A DNA stretch of 64,000 nucleotides from Mesoterricola sediminis (GTDB lineage Bacteria > Acidobacteriota > Holophagae > Holophagales > Holophagaceae). The position numbers and the translations under genes were made by a program. Of this stretch, positions 37,437 through 46,091 are shown one piece after another (the stretch's first letter is position 1; every line of letters begins with the position of its first letter). Below the pieces are notes generated by a model. The model ran no database searches and was not told the origin of the DNA. It was given only the letters and a program-made list of their open reading frames with translations. The stretch covers positions 1,426,001 through 1,490,000 of the forward strand of contig NZ_AP027081.1 of the NCBI RefSeq assembly GCF_030295425.1. The letters are read 5' to 3'.

Positions 37437-39110
37437 ATGGCCATCGGCCTGCGGGGATCCTACATCAGCGCCGGGCTCTCGCAGTCCGGCGTTGCTGTGC
37501 AGGCCGGGGACCTCATCGTCGTGCTCTACTCGGCCAACCTGGGACCCTACCAGTGGGCCGCCAGCGACACGGCGGGCAACACCTACTCCCAGATCGGCGC
37601 CGTCACCACATTCTCGAACGCCAGCGTCTACCAGCAGGCGTTCAAGGCCATCTCCGCAGCTTCGGGAACCATCACCGTCAGCGTCAGCGACTCCAGCGGG
37701 GCTAGCCAGGCGGTCATCGGCGTCCTGGTCATCTCCGGGGCGCTCCAGGACGCCTCGAACGTGGTGGACGCCTACGTGTTCGGGGCGGACGAGACCAGCG
37801 CGGGGACCTCCCACAGCGTAGGACCCATCACTCTGACCGGCGCAGATTACGTCGTGGCGTGGTGGAGCCAGTATGCGACCCTCACCAACACCTACAGCGC
37901 AGGCACCCCCGGGATCCTCCAACAGATCTCGTCCAACCCGTTCGCCGCCCTGGCCGGGGGCACGGCCTCAGCGGGGAGCTACACCGGCAGCGCCACGACG
38001 AGCGCCAGCATCAGCACGGGCAAGGCCTTGTTCGCGTTCAAGCCCGCGCTCTCCACTGGCCCCGCATTCGACGGCGGTGCGTTCGACAATTCGGCCTTCT
38101 ACACCCCAGCCGCCTCGGGTTTGACCCCCACCACGGGTGCCCTCACCCTCAACGGACAGACCCCCAGCCTGACCCAGGCCCTCCTCCCCATCGCCGCCTC
38201 GCTCCTCTTGACGGGGATGGTCCCGAGCCTGACCAAGGGGCTCACCCCCCAGGGCGGGTCTCTTGCGATCGCAGGGCAGCAGCCGACCATCTCCCAGGGC
38301 GTGACGCCAGGGACGGGCGCCATCACGATCACGGGCAACGCCCCCAGCCTCACCCGGGGCATCACTCCTGGAACGGGCAGCGTCTCCCTCACGGGGCAGG
38401 CGCCCTCCCTCACCCAGAGCATGACCCCCACCCCGGGGGCGCTTTCCCTGTCCGGCCAGACCCCCTCCCTGACCAGCGGGGTCACGCCCACCCCTGCCGC
38501 CCTGGTCCTGACGGGCCAGCAGCCAACCCTCAGCGCGGCCACCGGCCTGACCCCGCAGACGGGCTCCCTGACCCTGACCGGCAACGCGCCCTCCATCACC
38601 ATCGGGATCACCCCCCAGACGGGCTCCCTGGGGCTCTCAGGGCAGGCCCCGGCTCTGACCCGGGGTGTCACCCCCACCCCAGGGGCTCTCGCGCTCTCTG
38701 GGCAGGCCCCAGCCCTCACGCGGGGCCTTCTGCCGTCCTCTGGGGCGCTCGCCATCTCCGGCCAGGCACCGACCCTCACCCGTGGGTTGACCCCTGCGCC
38801 TGGCGCCCTGGTTCTCGCCGGTCAGGCTCCCAGGTTGACCAGGGGTATCACCCCAGGCTCGGCGGCGCTCGCCCTGGGCGGGCAGACTCCGACCCTCACC
38901 CAGTCGGTCACGTTCACCTCCGCGTCCCTGGTCATCTCCGGCGGGTTCCCGTCCATCACGATCTCCTCGCCCTACGAGGTCCCCGACTCCATGGTCACGG
39001 CGTACATGACCTCCATGGTGGAGGCGCCGGTCCTGGACACCCTGGCCGAGGTCCCCCAGTTCGTCCACCTCGTCACCGCGCATCTCGACTACCTCGTGGA
39101 GGCCGTATGA
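37437..39110 (+). CDS. Repeat-containing virion surface protein
   Basis: A 557-residue protein. Residues 1-225 are a beta-rich globular domain (GVLVISGALQDASNVVDAYV). Residues about 229-510 are 14 tandem repeats of about 20 residues with consensus x-TP-x-x-G-x-L-x-L-x-G-Q-x-P-x-L-T-x-G. The last 47 residues are a different, acidic domain (VPDSMVTAYMTSMVEAPVLD). Such repeats form elongated beta or PPII rods, suggesting a long fibre or head appendage. It sits between portal and minor head genes, not with the tail tip. Confidence 0.65.
   Translation: MAIGLRGSYISAGLSQSGVAVQAGDLIVVLYSANLGPYQWAASDTAGNTYSQIGAVTTFSNASVYQQAFKAISAASGTITVSVSDSSGASQAVIGVLVISGALQDASNVVDAYVFGADETSAGTSHSVGPITLTGADYVVAWWSQYATLTNTYSAGTPGILQQISSNPFAALAGGTASAGSYTGSATTSASISTGKALFAFKPALSTGPAFDGGAFDNSAFYTPAASGLTPTTGALTLNGQTPSLTQALLPIAASLLLTGMVPSLTKGLTPQGGSLAIAGQQPTISQGVTPGTGAITITGNAPSLTRGITPGTGSVSLTGQAPSLTQSMTPTPGALSLSGQTPSLTSGVTPTPAALVLTGQQPTLSAATGLTPQTGSLTLTGNAPSITIGITPQTGSLGLSGQAPALTRGVTPTPGALALSGQAPALTRGLLPSSGALAISGQAPTLTRGLTPAPGALVLAGQAPRLTRGITPGSAALALGGQTPTLTQSVTFTSASLVISGGFPSITISSPYEVPDSMVTAYMTSMVEAPVLDTLAEVPQFVHLVTAHLDYLVEAV
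38121..38966 (+). repeat. 14 tandem ~60-bp coding repeats
   Basis: In-frame repeats of 60 bp (one of 66 bp) encode the 20-residue unit of the surface protein. Units differ by many synonymous and replacement changes, so they are old or diversified rather than freshly amplified. Recurrent blocks such as GGGCAGGCCCC keep neighbouring units similar enough for recombination. Confidence 0.85.
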
Positions 39111-39418
39111 GCCAGTTTTTCAGCCCCAAGACTCCCATGGCCGTGATCAAGCTGGGCGTTGACTGGACCAAAGCGCTCGCGGAGCTCGGGGACACGATCC
39201 AGTCCGCGACCTGGGCGATCACCAACACGACGGACCCGAGCGAGGTCACAACCGCCATGCTCCAGGGCGCGGTGGACCTCTCCAAGACGGGCCAGGTCTG
39301 GCAGAAGGTCTCCGGCGGAACCGCGGGATGCGTCTATGAGCACACCTGCACGGTCACGACCACGGGCGGGCAAACGATACCCTACAGCGTCCGGCAGAGC
39401 GTCAAGGCGGATTCATGA
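39107..39418 (+). CDS. Structural hypothetical protein
   Basis: A 103-residue protein from ATG 39107 (ATGA overlap). FFSPKTPMAVIKLGVDWTKA then QSATWAITNTTDPSEVTTAM suggests a small Ig-like beta domain similar to phage structural proteins of about 100 residues that accompany fibre genes. No firm family. Confidence 0.55.
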   Translation: MSQFFSPKTPMAVIKLGVDWTKALAELGDTIQSATWAITNTTDPSEVTTAMLQGAVDLSKTGQVWQKVSGGTAGCVYEHTCTVTTTGGQTIPYSVRQSVKADS

Positions 39419-40557
39419 AAGTCCCGGACAAGATCCGTTCCAACCTCATCTCCCATCAGGTGGACCTGCTCCGCTATGAGGCGGGGCTGCGCAAGGACAT
39501 CCGCGACATGCTGGTCCAGCTCGGGAGGGACCTGAATACCGCCCTTGTCGGAGCCGGCCTGGACACCCCCCGCACGGACTGGCAACGCGCCAGGATGCGG
39601 GCGCTCGCGGACGAGGCGGAGGCCAAGATCAAGGAGACCTACGGGACCATCTCCGAGGCGCACCTGGGCGAAATGGAGGGTCTGGTCGAGGTCAGCAGCG
39701 CTGGGGTGGTGACGGCCATCAATGAGGCGCTGGGCGCGGACCTGCTCATCAAGCCCAAGTGGACGAGCGAGCAACTGGCCAAACTCGTCGGGAATACCCT
39801 GATCGAGGGGGCGCCGTCCGCCGACTGGTGGGACCGGCAGGCCCAGATCCTCACCAATGCGTTCTCGGACACGCTCCGGCAGGGGCTCCTCCGTGGCGAG
39901 ACGATCGACCAGCTCCGCGACCGCGTGATCGGCATGGACCTCCCCGGGGTGGACGCCGTGGGCAAGGTGGACCTCCGGCAAGTCCCCGCCCAGGGCAGGG
40001 GCGTGATCTGGGAGGCCCGGCGCAACGCGGAGGCCCTGGTCCGCACCTCGGCCATTTCCATTGCGGGCGAGGCACACCTGGCTGCCTACGAGGCCAACGC
40101 GGACATCATGGCCGGGTATCAGTGGTGCTCCACCCTCGACGCCAGGACCACGCCGATTTGCCGGGCGCTCGATGGATTGCGCTGGGACATGGACTGGAAT
40201 CCCATCGGCCACGATTTCCCCTACCCTGGCCCTACGGCGCATTGGGGCTGCCGGTCGTTTACCCTCCCCGTGACGAAATCCTGGGAGGAACTGGCCCGCG
40301 AGGCCCACGGCAATTCCCGGATGGCCAAGGAGCTGGACAAGATGGGCCCGGGGCAACGCGCCTCCATGGGCGGCCCAGTCTCCGGAGACCTCACGTTCCA
40401 GGGCTGGTTCGACGGGCTCCCGGAGGCCAAACAAAAGGAGATCCTGGGGCCCAAGCGGTACGATTCCTGGGTATCTGGGAATCTCAAATTTCAGGACATG
40501 GTGGACCAGTCCGGGAACCCCCTGACCCTCGAACAGCTCCGGGCGAAGTCCGCGTAA
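39415..40557 (+). CDS. Phage Mu F-like minor head protein
   Basis: A 380-residue protein. The C-terminal third has the Mu-F/SPP1 gp7 signature YQWCSTLDARTTPICRALDG with HWGCRS, and the N terminus is helical. In Mu and SPP1 the protein binds the portal and is needed for head morphogenesis or DNA ejection. Upstream genes are fibre-like proteins and downstream lies the scaffold operon. Confidence 0.88.
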   Translation: MKVPDKIRSNLISHQVDLLRYEAGLRKDIRDMLVQLGRDLNTALVGAGLDTPRTDWQRARMRALADEAEAKIKETYGTISEAHLGEMEGLVEVSSAGVVTAINEALGADLLIKPKWTSEQLAKLVGNTLIEGAPSADWWDRQAQILTNAFSDTLRQGLLRGETIDQLRDRVIGMDLPGVDAVGKVDLRQVPAQGRGVIWEARRNAEALVRTSAISIAGEAHLAAYEANADIMAGYQWCSTLDARTTPICRALDGLRWDMDWNPIGHDFPYPGPTAHWGCRSFTLPVTKSWEELAREAHGNSRMAKELDKMGPGQRASMGGPVSGDLTFQGWFDGLPEAKQKEILGPKRYDSWVSGNLKFQDMVDQSGNPLTLEQLRAKSA

Positions 40558-40571
40558 ACCCGCGCCACGAC

Positions 40572-40603
40572 ACGATTGCGCATGCGATGGCCCAACATGC
40601 GAC
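40572..40603 (+). promoter_or_regulatory. 32-bp repeated dyad motif, copy 2 (putative late activator site)
   Basis: Second copy of the motif at 32467-32498 (27 of 32 identical), with CGCAT-N13-ATGCG. It occupies the 100-bp gap before the scaffold and capsid genes, 55 bp before the scaffold start. A CATATG at about 40624-40629 could act as a -10. The gap and motif suggest an independent late promoter for the highly expressed head operon. Confidence 0.6.
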
Positions 40604-40657
40604 AGTCCGGGAGCCAACCTCTGCATATGCCCACGGTGTGGGCGTTGTGGAGATTCC

Positions 40658-41440
40658 ATGGCCTTCAAGATGAAATACGCCACCAAGGCGGAAGTTCCTG
40701 CGGAGCTTCAGCCCCACTTTGTCGAGAAGGACGGCGCGTGGGTGGCTGACACCGAAGTTGGAGAGCACCCCTCCTTCATCGCCGTGCGCGAGAAGAAGGA
40801 CGAACTCCTGGGCGAGGTGAAGAAGGTCAAGGCCGAGCGGGAGGAAGCCCGTTCCGCTGTCGATCAGGTCAAGACCGCCCTCGGGATCACCGACCTGGCC
40901 GAGCTGCCCAACGCCCTCAAGGGCAAGGCCTCCGCCGGCAAGGAGGAAGTGGAGAAGATCGTCACGGAGCGCGTCGCCGCCTTCAAGGCCGAGTCTGAGA
41001 AGCAGGTCAAGGCGCTCACCGATCAGAACAACGCTGCCCAGGCGCAGCTCCAGGTCCTCCTGATCGACAACGCGATCACCGCCGAGGCCACCAAGGCCGG
41101 CATCGCCCCCACCGCCATGCAGGACGTGCTCCTGCGGGGCCAGCGGCTCTTCAAGGTCGTGGAGGGCAAGCCCGTCCCCATGGACGGGGAGAAGGTGATC
41201 TACGGCAAGGACGGCGTCAATCCGATGCCGGTTTCCGAATGGATGGGTCGCCTCACGACCGAGGCCCCCCACCTGTTCAACCCCTCCCAGGGCGGCGGTG
41301 CCAAGCCCGGGGAAGGCGGACGCCAGCCTGTGGCCGGGAATGTCCGCAGCCGCGCCGATCTCAAGAACGACGCGGAGAAAGCGAAGTTCATCACCGACCA
41401 CGGCGTGGACGCCTACAAGGCGCTTCCGGCCACCGCATAA
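40658..41440 (+). CDS. Capsid scaffold protein
   Basis: A 260-residue protein. The coiled coil at about 45-145 (EKKDELLGEVKKVKAEREEA) is acidic/basic, and the C-terminal portion is flexible. A charged helical protein immediately before the major capsid gene is the classical position of a scaffold or scaffold-protease. No protease motif is seen, so it is a non-cleaving or host-cleaved scaffold. Confidence 0.75.
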   Translation: MAFKMKYATKAEVPAELQPHFVEKDGAWVADTEVGEHPSFIAVREKKDELLGEVKKVKAEREEARSAVDQVKTALGITDLAELPNALKGKASAGKEEVEKIVTERVAAFKAESEKQVKALTDQNNAAQAQLQVLLIDNAITAEATKAGIAPTAMQDVLLRGQRLFKVVEGKPVPMDGEKVIYGKDGVNPMPVSEWMGRLTTEAPHLFNPSQGGGAKPGEGGRQPVAGNVRSRADLKNDAEKAKFITDHGVDAYKALPATA

Positions 41441-41452
41441 GGAGCCATCACC

Positions 41453-42430
41453 ATGGCCATCGGCAAAGCCTCCGACTTCGTCATCTACCAGGACCAGTTC
41501 CAGGCGGGCGTCTGGGAAGCTATCACCCAGAACGTCAACGTCTTCAACGGTGCCTCCGCCGGCGCGATCAAGTTGGTCGCGAAGGACCTGAAGGGCGACT
41601 TCAACAAGGACACCTTCTTCAAGACCATCGCGGGCCTCGTCTCCCGCCGGGACACGACCTCCACCGCTACGGTGGCCGATACCGCCCTCGCGCAGGGCGA
41701 GAACATCGGCGTGAAGCTCAACCGCAAGATCGGCCCCATCGCCCTCACCCTGGACTCCCTCCGCAAGATCGGGTCCAGCAGCGAGGAGATCAGCTTCGGC
41801 ATCGGCCGCATGGTCGGCGAGCGCAAGGCCGTGGACATGCTCAACGGGGCCCTCATCGGCGCCACCGCCGCCCTGGGCGCCCAGTCCAGCGTCCTCTACG
41901 ATGCCACCGCGGACACGACCAAGACCCTGAACCACACCGCCATGGTCAGCGGCATGGCCAAGTTCGGCGACCAGAGCGCCCGCATCAAGGCCTGGGTCAT
42001 GCACTCCAAGCCCTACTTCGACCTCGTCAAGCAGGCGATCGGCGACAAGATCGTGGAAGTGGCCGGCGTCACGATCTACAGCGGCAACGTGGCCACGTTC
42101 AACCGCCCGACCATCGTCACCGACGCGGCCCCCCTCCTGGTCAGCGGCTCCCCCAACACCTACCCCATCCTGGGCCTGGTCGAGGGCGGCATCGTCGTGA
42201 CCGAGAGCGAGCAGCAGGAGATCGCCACCCAGCTCGTCACCGGCCTCGAGAACCTGGTCCACCGGATCCAGGGCGAGTTCGCCTACAACCTCAACATCAT
42301 GGGGTTCCAGTGGGACGTGACCAACGGCGGCGCGAACCCCAACGACACCGCCCTCGGCACCGGCACCAACTGGGATCCCGTCGTGACGTCCTACAAGGAC
42401 TACGCGGGCATCTACCTGAAGGTGCAGTAA
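41453..42430 (+). CDS. Major capsid protein
   Basis: A 325-residue protein with a compact Ala/Thr/Gly-rich composition and no cysteines. Features seen in HK97-fold coats: the N-terminal helix (SDFVIYQDQFQAGVWEAIT), a spine-helix region (GRMVGERKAVDMLNGALIGA), WVMHSKPYFDLV (P-domain strand) and the C-terminal VTSYKDYAGIYLKVQ. It directly follows the scaffold gene with AAGGAG upstream. The sequence belongs to the capsid families of mid-size siphophages; the fold is inferred. Confidence 0.82.
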   Translation: MAIGKASDFVIYQDQFQAGVWEAITQNVNVFNGASAGAIKLVAKDLKGDFNKDTFFKTIAGLVSRRDTTSTATVADTALAQGENIGVKLNRKIGPIALTLDSLRKIGSSSEEISFGIGRMVGERKAVDMLNGALIGATAALGAQSSVLYDATADTTKTLNHTAMVSGMAKFGDQSARIKAWVMHSKPYFDLVKQAIGDKIVEVAGVTIYSGNVATFNRPTIVTDAAPLLVSGSPNTYPILGLVEGGIVVTESEQQEIATQLVTGLENLVHRIQGEFAYNLNIMGFQWDVTNGGANPNDTALGTGTNWDPVVTSYKDYAGIYLKVQ

Positions 42431-42431
42431 G

Positions 42432-42962
42432 ATGCGGCCCCTGATCTTCGGGTCCCCCGAGGACGCGAGGTTCCAGGCCGTCAAGGCGGAGCTGGAGGCC
42501 CAGGGCCTCCGGCCCGTCTTCCGGAATCCCGCCTTCTTCAAGGTCAACGAGGTCGAGAAGGCGGACCTCGTCGTTGTCGGCGCGGAGGCAATCTTCGCCG
42601 CCGACATCAAGGCTGCCTTCGAAGCCCTCCAGGCCGAGGTTCGCGTCCTGGAGGCTCCGCCCGAGCCCGAGGGCCTGACCATCCAGGTCACCGTCGAGAC
42701 CCCCGAGGTCAAGGCCGCCCTGGAGGAGGCCTCCGCCCTCATCAAGTCCCTGGAGGAGGCCCTGGCCGCCAAGGACGCCCGGATCGCGGAGCTTGAGGCC
42801 GCCCTGGCCGGGAAGCCCGTGGACCTCGACTCCATGAAGGCCAGCGAGCTGATCGACTACGCCGCCAAGAACGACCTGGACATCGGCGGGCTCGTCCCCC
42901 AGGCGGGGCAGGTCCGCATCCTCGCCGCCGTCAAGGAAGCCATCGCCAAGAAGGAGGCGTAA
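42432..42962 (+). CDS. Head-associated hypothetical protein
   Basis: A 176-residue acidic protein. The N-terminal alpha/beta part (RPLIFGSPEDARFQAVKAEL) is followed by a coiled coil and a C-terminal SAP/rho-like helical motif (MKASELIDYAAKNDLDIGGL). Similar small proteins follow the capsid gene in many siphophages. Not assigned. Confidence 0.55.
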   Translation: MRPLIFGSPEDARFQAVKAELEAQGLRPVFRNPAFFKVNEVEKADLVVVGAEAIFAADIKAAFEALQAEVRVLEAPPEPEGLTIQVTVETPEVKAALEEASALIKSLEEALAAKDARIAELEAALAGKPVDLDSMKASELIDYAAKNDLDIGGLVPQAGQVRILAAVKEAIAKKEA

Positions 42963-42965
42963 GCC

Positions 42966-43202
42966 ATGGCCGTCAACGTCGAGATTTCTTCCACCGCCCT
43001 GACCGCCGTGACCACGGCCCGCGGAAACTACACCCTCACCGCCGGGGATCACCGGAAGCAGTACGGCACCCTCAGCGTCAACGAGTTCGTGGGCACCTGC
43101 GTCCTGCTCATGCTCGAACGTCTCGCCCAGGACCACACCTACGAGACCGAGTTCCGGAAGAGAGCCGCCGCCTACAAGGCCTCCTCCCAGTTGGTGGCCT
43201 GA
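42966..43202 (+). CDS. Small head-region hypothetical protein
   Basis: A 78-residue protein beginning MAVNVEISSTALTAVTTARG with a short beta domain and a basic helix at the end. It is between capsid and connector genes and may be a head-tail joining or decoration component. No family is recognised. Confidence 0.5.
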   Translation: MAVNVEISSTALTAVTTARGNYTLTAGDHRKQYGTLSVNEFVGTCVLLMLERLAQDHTYETEFRKRAAAYKASSQLVA

Positions 43203-43204
43203 TC

Positions 43205-43729
43205 ATGACCCTGATCACGACCCCCGGCGATCCCACCGCCAACAGCCTCGCCTCCCTCGCGGAGGCCGAGGCCTACATGGGGTCCGTGATTTTCAAGGAT
43301 GACTGGACCGCAGCCACGGAGGCCACCAAGGAAGCCGCGCTGCGTCAGGCGTCCAGGCTCATGGGCCAGTGGGCCTGGAAGGGCATCAGAGTCACCAAGG
43401 CGCAGGCGATGTGCTGGCCCCGGGTGGATGGCGTCCCTCGCTACAACCTGGACAACCCCCCGTCCATCCTGCTCTGCGACGAGGACGGCTACTACGTCGC
43501 CGCCGACGAGATCCCCACCTGCGTGAAGGAGGCCTGCATCGAATACGCCTTCCGGCTCCTCTCCGAGGACCGGGAGGCTGACGCGGGCGCCCTCGTCCCC
43601 GATGACCTCAAGAGCGGCACCACGACGATCACGAACCTCCGCCGCCGGCCCATCCCGCCCTCCGCGCTGGACAAGGTCAGGTTCTGGCTCACCACGGACG
43701 GGATCTCCGTCAAGCTGGTGCGCGGATGA
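43205..43729 (+). CDS. Head-tail connector/adaptor protein (DnaT-like domain)
   Basis: A 174-residue protein with ANSLASLAEAEAYMGS, AALRQASRLMGQWAWKGIRV and CWPRVDGV, followed by EIPTCVKEACIEYAFRLLSE. This is the DnaT-like/gp6 adaptor pattern found next to capsid genes (a helical head-completion fold). It connects the portal to the tail. Position after the capsid supports the role. Confidence 0.78.
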   Translation: MTLITTPGDPTANSLASLAEAEAYMGSVIFKDDWTAATEATKEAALRQASRLMGQWAWKGIRVTKAQAMCWPRVDGVPRYNLDNPPSILLCDEDGYYVAADEIPTCVKEACIEYAFRLLSEDREADAGALVPDDLKSGTTTITNLRRRPIPPSALDKVRFWLTTDGISVKLVRG

Positions 43730-44109
43730 ACCTGGACCCGCTCCTCGTCTCCCAGGTCCACAAGGCCTACGTCCTCACCGGAGCCCCGAAGGGGGCCATC
43801 ACCCGGAAGGTCAAAGGGGAGATCGACCCCGGCCAGGGGGAGCCCGTTAGCGTGACCACGCTCACGGCAGCGCCCCTGTACCGCGAGGATTCGACCAGCC
43901 TCAAGACCCTCGGGTCGAAATTCGGGGAGGACTTGGTCCTTGGAGGCGATGTCCAGATCAGCATTCCTGCCTACAAGCTGGCGTTCCGGCCCGAGGCCGG
44001 TGACCGGTTCTCCTACGCTGACGGTGCGTCCAGGGCCATCGTGGATGTCCGCCCCAGCTACGCCCCCGGGGGGACGCCCACGGAGTATTCCCTGCTGGTG
44101 CGCCGATGA
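43726..44109 (+). CDS. Head completion/neck protein
   Basis: A 127-residue beta-rich protein (SVTTLTAAPLYREDSTSLKT) in the slot between adaptor and HK97-gp10-like genes, coupled by ATGA on both sides. A stopper or head-closure role is likely from gene order. No strong sequence motif. Confidence 0.65.
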   Translation: MNLDPLLVSQVHKAYVLTGAPKGAITRKVKGEIDPGQGEPVSVTTLTAAPLYREDSTSLKTLGSKFGEDLVLGGDVQISIPAYKLAFRPEAGDRFSYADGASRAIVDVRPSYAPGGTPTEYSLLVRR

Positions 44110-44537
44110 CCGGCTTTGGTGCATCCCTCCGCGATTTTGCCAAGGGCACCGGGATCCGCATGGACCAGGTTGTCCGCAAGGTCGCCTTCGACCTCACGAG
44201 CGATCTGGTCAAGCTCACTCCGGTCGATACCGGCCTCGCCCGGTCCAACTGGTTCATCGACTACCAGCGCAACCCCTCCACGGGCATCGACAAGGTCAAG
44301 AGCGGGGCGCCGTCTCTCCAGAGGGCGGCCACGTTCATCTCCACCCTCAAGGCCGGCGGGGTCTTCTACATCACCAACAACGTGCCTTACATCATGGTCC
44401 TGGAATACGGGTCCTCGAATCAGGCGCCCGGAGGCATGGCCCGGATCACCGTGGCCCGTTGGCAGCAGGTCGTGGACGGGGCGGTCAAGGCCGGATCCCA
44501 GTCCTCGCGCATGACTATCTACCGGGGTGAGGCATGA
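44106..44537 (+). CDS. HK97 gp10-like tail-completion protein
   Basis: A 143-residue protein. VRKVAFDLTSDLVKLTPVDT, GLARSNWF, then VFYITNNVPYIMVLEYGSSN and MARITVARW fit the HK97-gp10/minor tail Z-like family, with the PVDTGxLRxSW motif. It joins neck and tail tube. Confidence 0.82.
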   Translation: MTGFGASLRDFAKGTGIRMDQVVRKVAFDLTSDLVKLTPVDTGLARSNWFIDYQRNPSTGIDKVKSGAPSLQRAATFISTLKAGGVFYITNNVPYIMVLEYGSSNQAPGGMARITVARWQQVVDGAVKAGSQSSRMTIYRGEA

Positions 44538-44911
44538 GCGAGACCGCACGCGCCGCCCTGGACCAGCACCTCGCCGCCTTTGTCGATGACCCGTCCACCA
44601 TCGCCTGGCCCAACCGGGTGTTCGACCCCGCGAAGGTCACCGCCTACTGGAAGGTCTCTCTCCTGCTCGTGGGCATCAACCCTGAGCAGGGTTCCGAAAA
44701 CGATCACGTCCAGGGGATCTACCAGGTCTCCAGGATGAGCCCCCCGGATTCAGGCATCGCGCAGGCCCTCAAGGACTGCGAGGCCCTGGCCCAGCATTTC
44801 CGGCTGGCCCGTCTGGGAGATGTCCAGTGCGGGCGCCCCACGATCGGGACGCCCATGTCGCAGCCCGACCGGCTCCACACCCCCGTTTCCATCCCGTTTC
44901 TCTGCCTCTGA
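44534..44911 (+). CDS. Tail terminator protein
   Basis: A 125-residue protein, order-assigned: between the gp10-like gene and the tail tube gene. ARAALDQHLAAFVDDPSTIA, WPNRVFDP and the alternating strand pattern (YWKVSLLLVGINPEQ) are typical of the DUF4128/tail terminator (gpU-like) fold that caps tail polymerisation. Confidence 0.72.
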   Translation: MSETARAALDQHLAAFVDDPSTIAWPNRVFDPAKVTAYWKVSLLLVGINPEQGSENDHVQGIYQVSRMSPPDSGIAQALKDCEALAQHFRLARLGDVQCGRPTIGTPMSQPDRLHTPVSIPFLCL

Positions 44912-44919
44912 GGTGACCC

Positions 44920-46080
44920 ATGGCTGTCGAGAATGCCAACAGCACGCAGCTCGCTTACATCCAGGAGGGCCAGTTCGGCGTGACGCCCTCCACCCCCACC
45001 GGCCAGCTCATCCGCTGGACGGACCTGAGCCTCGGGCCCGACCGGGACTACATCGACAACCCCGAGTACCGCACGGATGGCCAGACCGCCGCCGGGAGGG
45101 GCGGGGCCATCCGGGGCAAGGGCAGTTTCGGGGGGAAAGTCTCCTACGGCACCCTCGATGATTTCCTCGCCGCCGCGCTCGGCAATTTCGGCTGGTCCTC
45201 CAACGTCATCAAGATCAAGGGCACGTCGGTCATGAGCGCGGCCAGCGTTGCCGTCGCCGCCTCCGGCAAGACTTTCACGCGCCTCGCGGGGTCCTTCCTC
45301 ACGGACGGTTTCGCGGTGGGCGACTACGTCACCTGGTCGGGGTTCACCAACTCCGCCAACAACATCACCGTCCAGATCACAACCCTGACCGCCACCGTCA
45401 TGACCTGCTCCAACGCCGCCGGTCTGGTCGATGAGGGGACTGCGACGGGGCGCTCCTGCGTGACCAACACCCGGCCCTCGTTCACGTTCGAGAAGGGCCA
45501 CCGCAACAACGGCCTCTACTTCGGCTACACGGGCTGTGTGGTGGACGGGTTCGAACTCAAGGGCGCGGTGGACTCCGCCGTGGAATACGGCATCGACCTG
45601 CTGGCCAAGGCCGCCCTGGACGAAGCCCGCGCCAGCCTGTTCTCCGCCCTCACCGCGGTCAACACCAACCCGCTCCTCACGACCTGGGAAGGCGGGGCCA
45701 AGAAGGGCGGAAACTCGATCAGCCTGACCTCCTGGAGCATGAAGGTCGCCCGGAATTCCGACAGCGGGAAGGTCTGCGGCTCCAGCGCCCTCTACGACAT
45801 CTCCCCCCGGGCCGCCAAGGTCACCGGGAGCCTGGAGCTCTACTTCGACCAGAACGCCTACGGGCTCTACACCGACATGCGGGCCGACAACGACGCGGCG
45901 CTCCAGTTCATTCTCGGCTCCGGGACGGCCAAGTCCTACCAGGTCGACCTGACGAAGTGCAAGTTGAAGAACTGGAAGGGCGATCCCAGGGAAGGGATGG
46001 GCCTCGTCTCCGTGGACTACGAGTCCTACGCCCCCGATTCCGGGACCAACACGGCCTGCATGATCACCCGCATCCCCTGA
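44920..46080 (+). CDS. Major tail tube protein with inserted domain
   Basis: A 386-residue protein. Tube parts: ANSTQLAYIQEGQFGVTPST, DYIDNPEYRTDGQ, VSYGTLDDFLAAALG, RPSFTFEKGHRNNGLYFGYT, and the C-terminal AYGLYTDMRADNDAALQF. An inserted segment at residues about 106-174 (TFTRLAGSFLTDGFAVGDYV) resembles one in the central fibre protein at 51668. Tail tube proteins are usually 200-300 residues; the insert explains much of the extra length. Confidence 0.85.
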   Translation: MAVENANSTQLAYIQEGQFGVTPSTPTGQLIRWTDLSLGPDRDYIDNPEYRTDGQTAAGRGGAIRGKGSFGGKVSYGTLDDFLAAALGNFGWSSNVIKIKGTSVMSAASVAVAASGKTFTRLAGSFLTDGFAVGDYVTWSGFTNSANNITVQITTLTATVMTCSNAAGLVDEGTATGRSCVTNTRPSFTFEKGHRNNGLYFGYTGCVVDGFELKGAVDSAVEYGIDLLAKAALDEARASLFSALTAVNTNPLLTTWEGGAKKGGNSISLTSWSMKVARNSDSGKVCGSSALYDISPRAAKVTGSLELYFDQNAYGLYTDMRADNDAALQFILGSGTAKSYQVDLTKCKLKNWKGDPREGMGLVSVDYESYAPDSGTNTACMITRIP

Positions 46081-46091
46081 TAGGAGCACGC

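Noticed and set aside
38121-38966. CRISPR array
   Set aside because: The repeats are in frame, have no unique spacers between constant repeats and encode a regular protein unit.
40484-42835. 783-codon minus-strand frame opposite scaffold and capsid genes
   Set aside because: Antisense to confident head genes and rich in Gly/Val/Leu/Asp in the pattern expected from complementing them.
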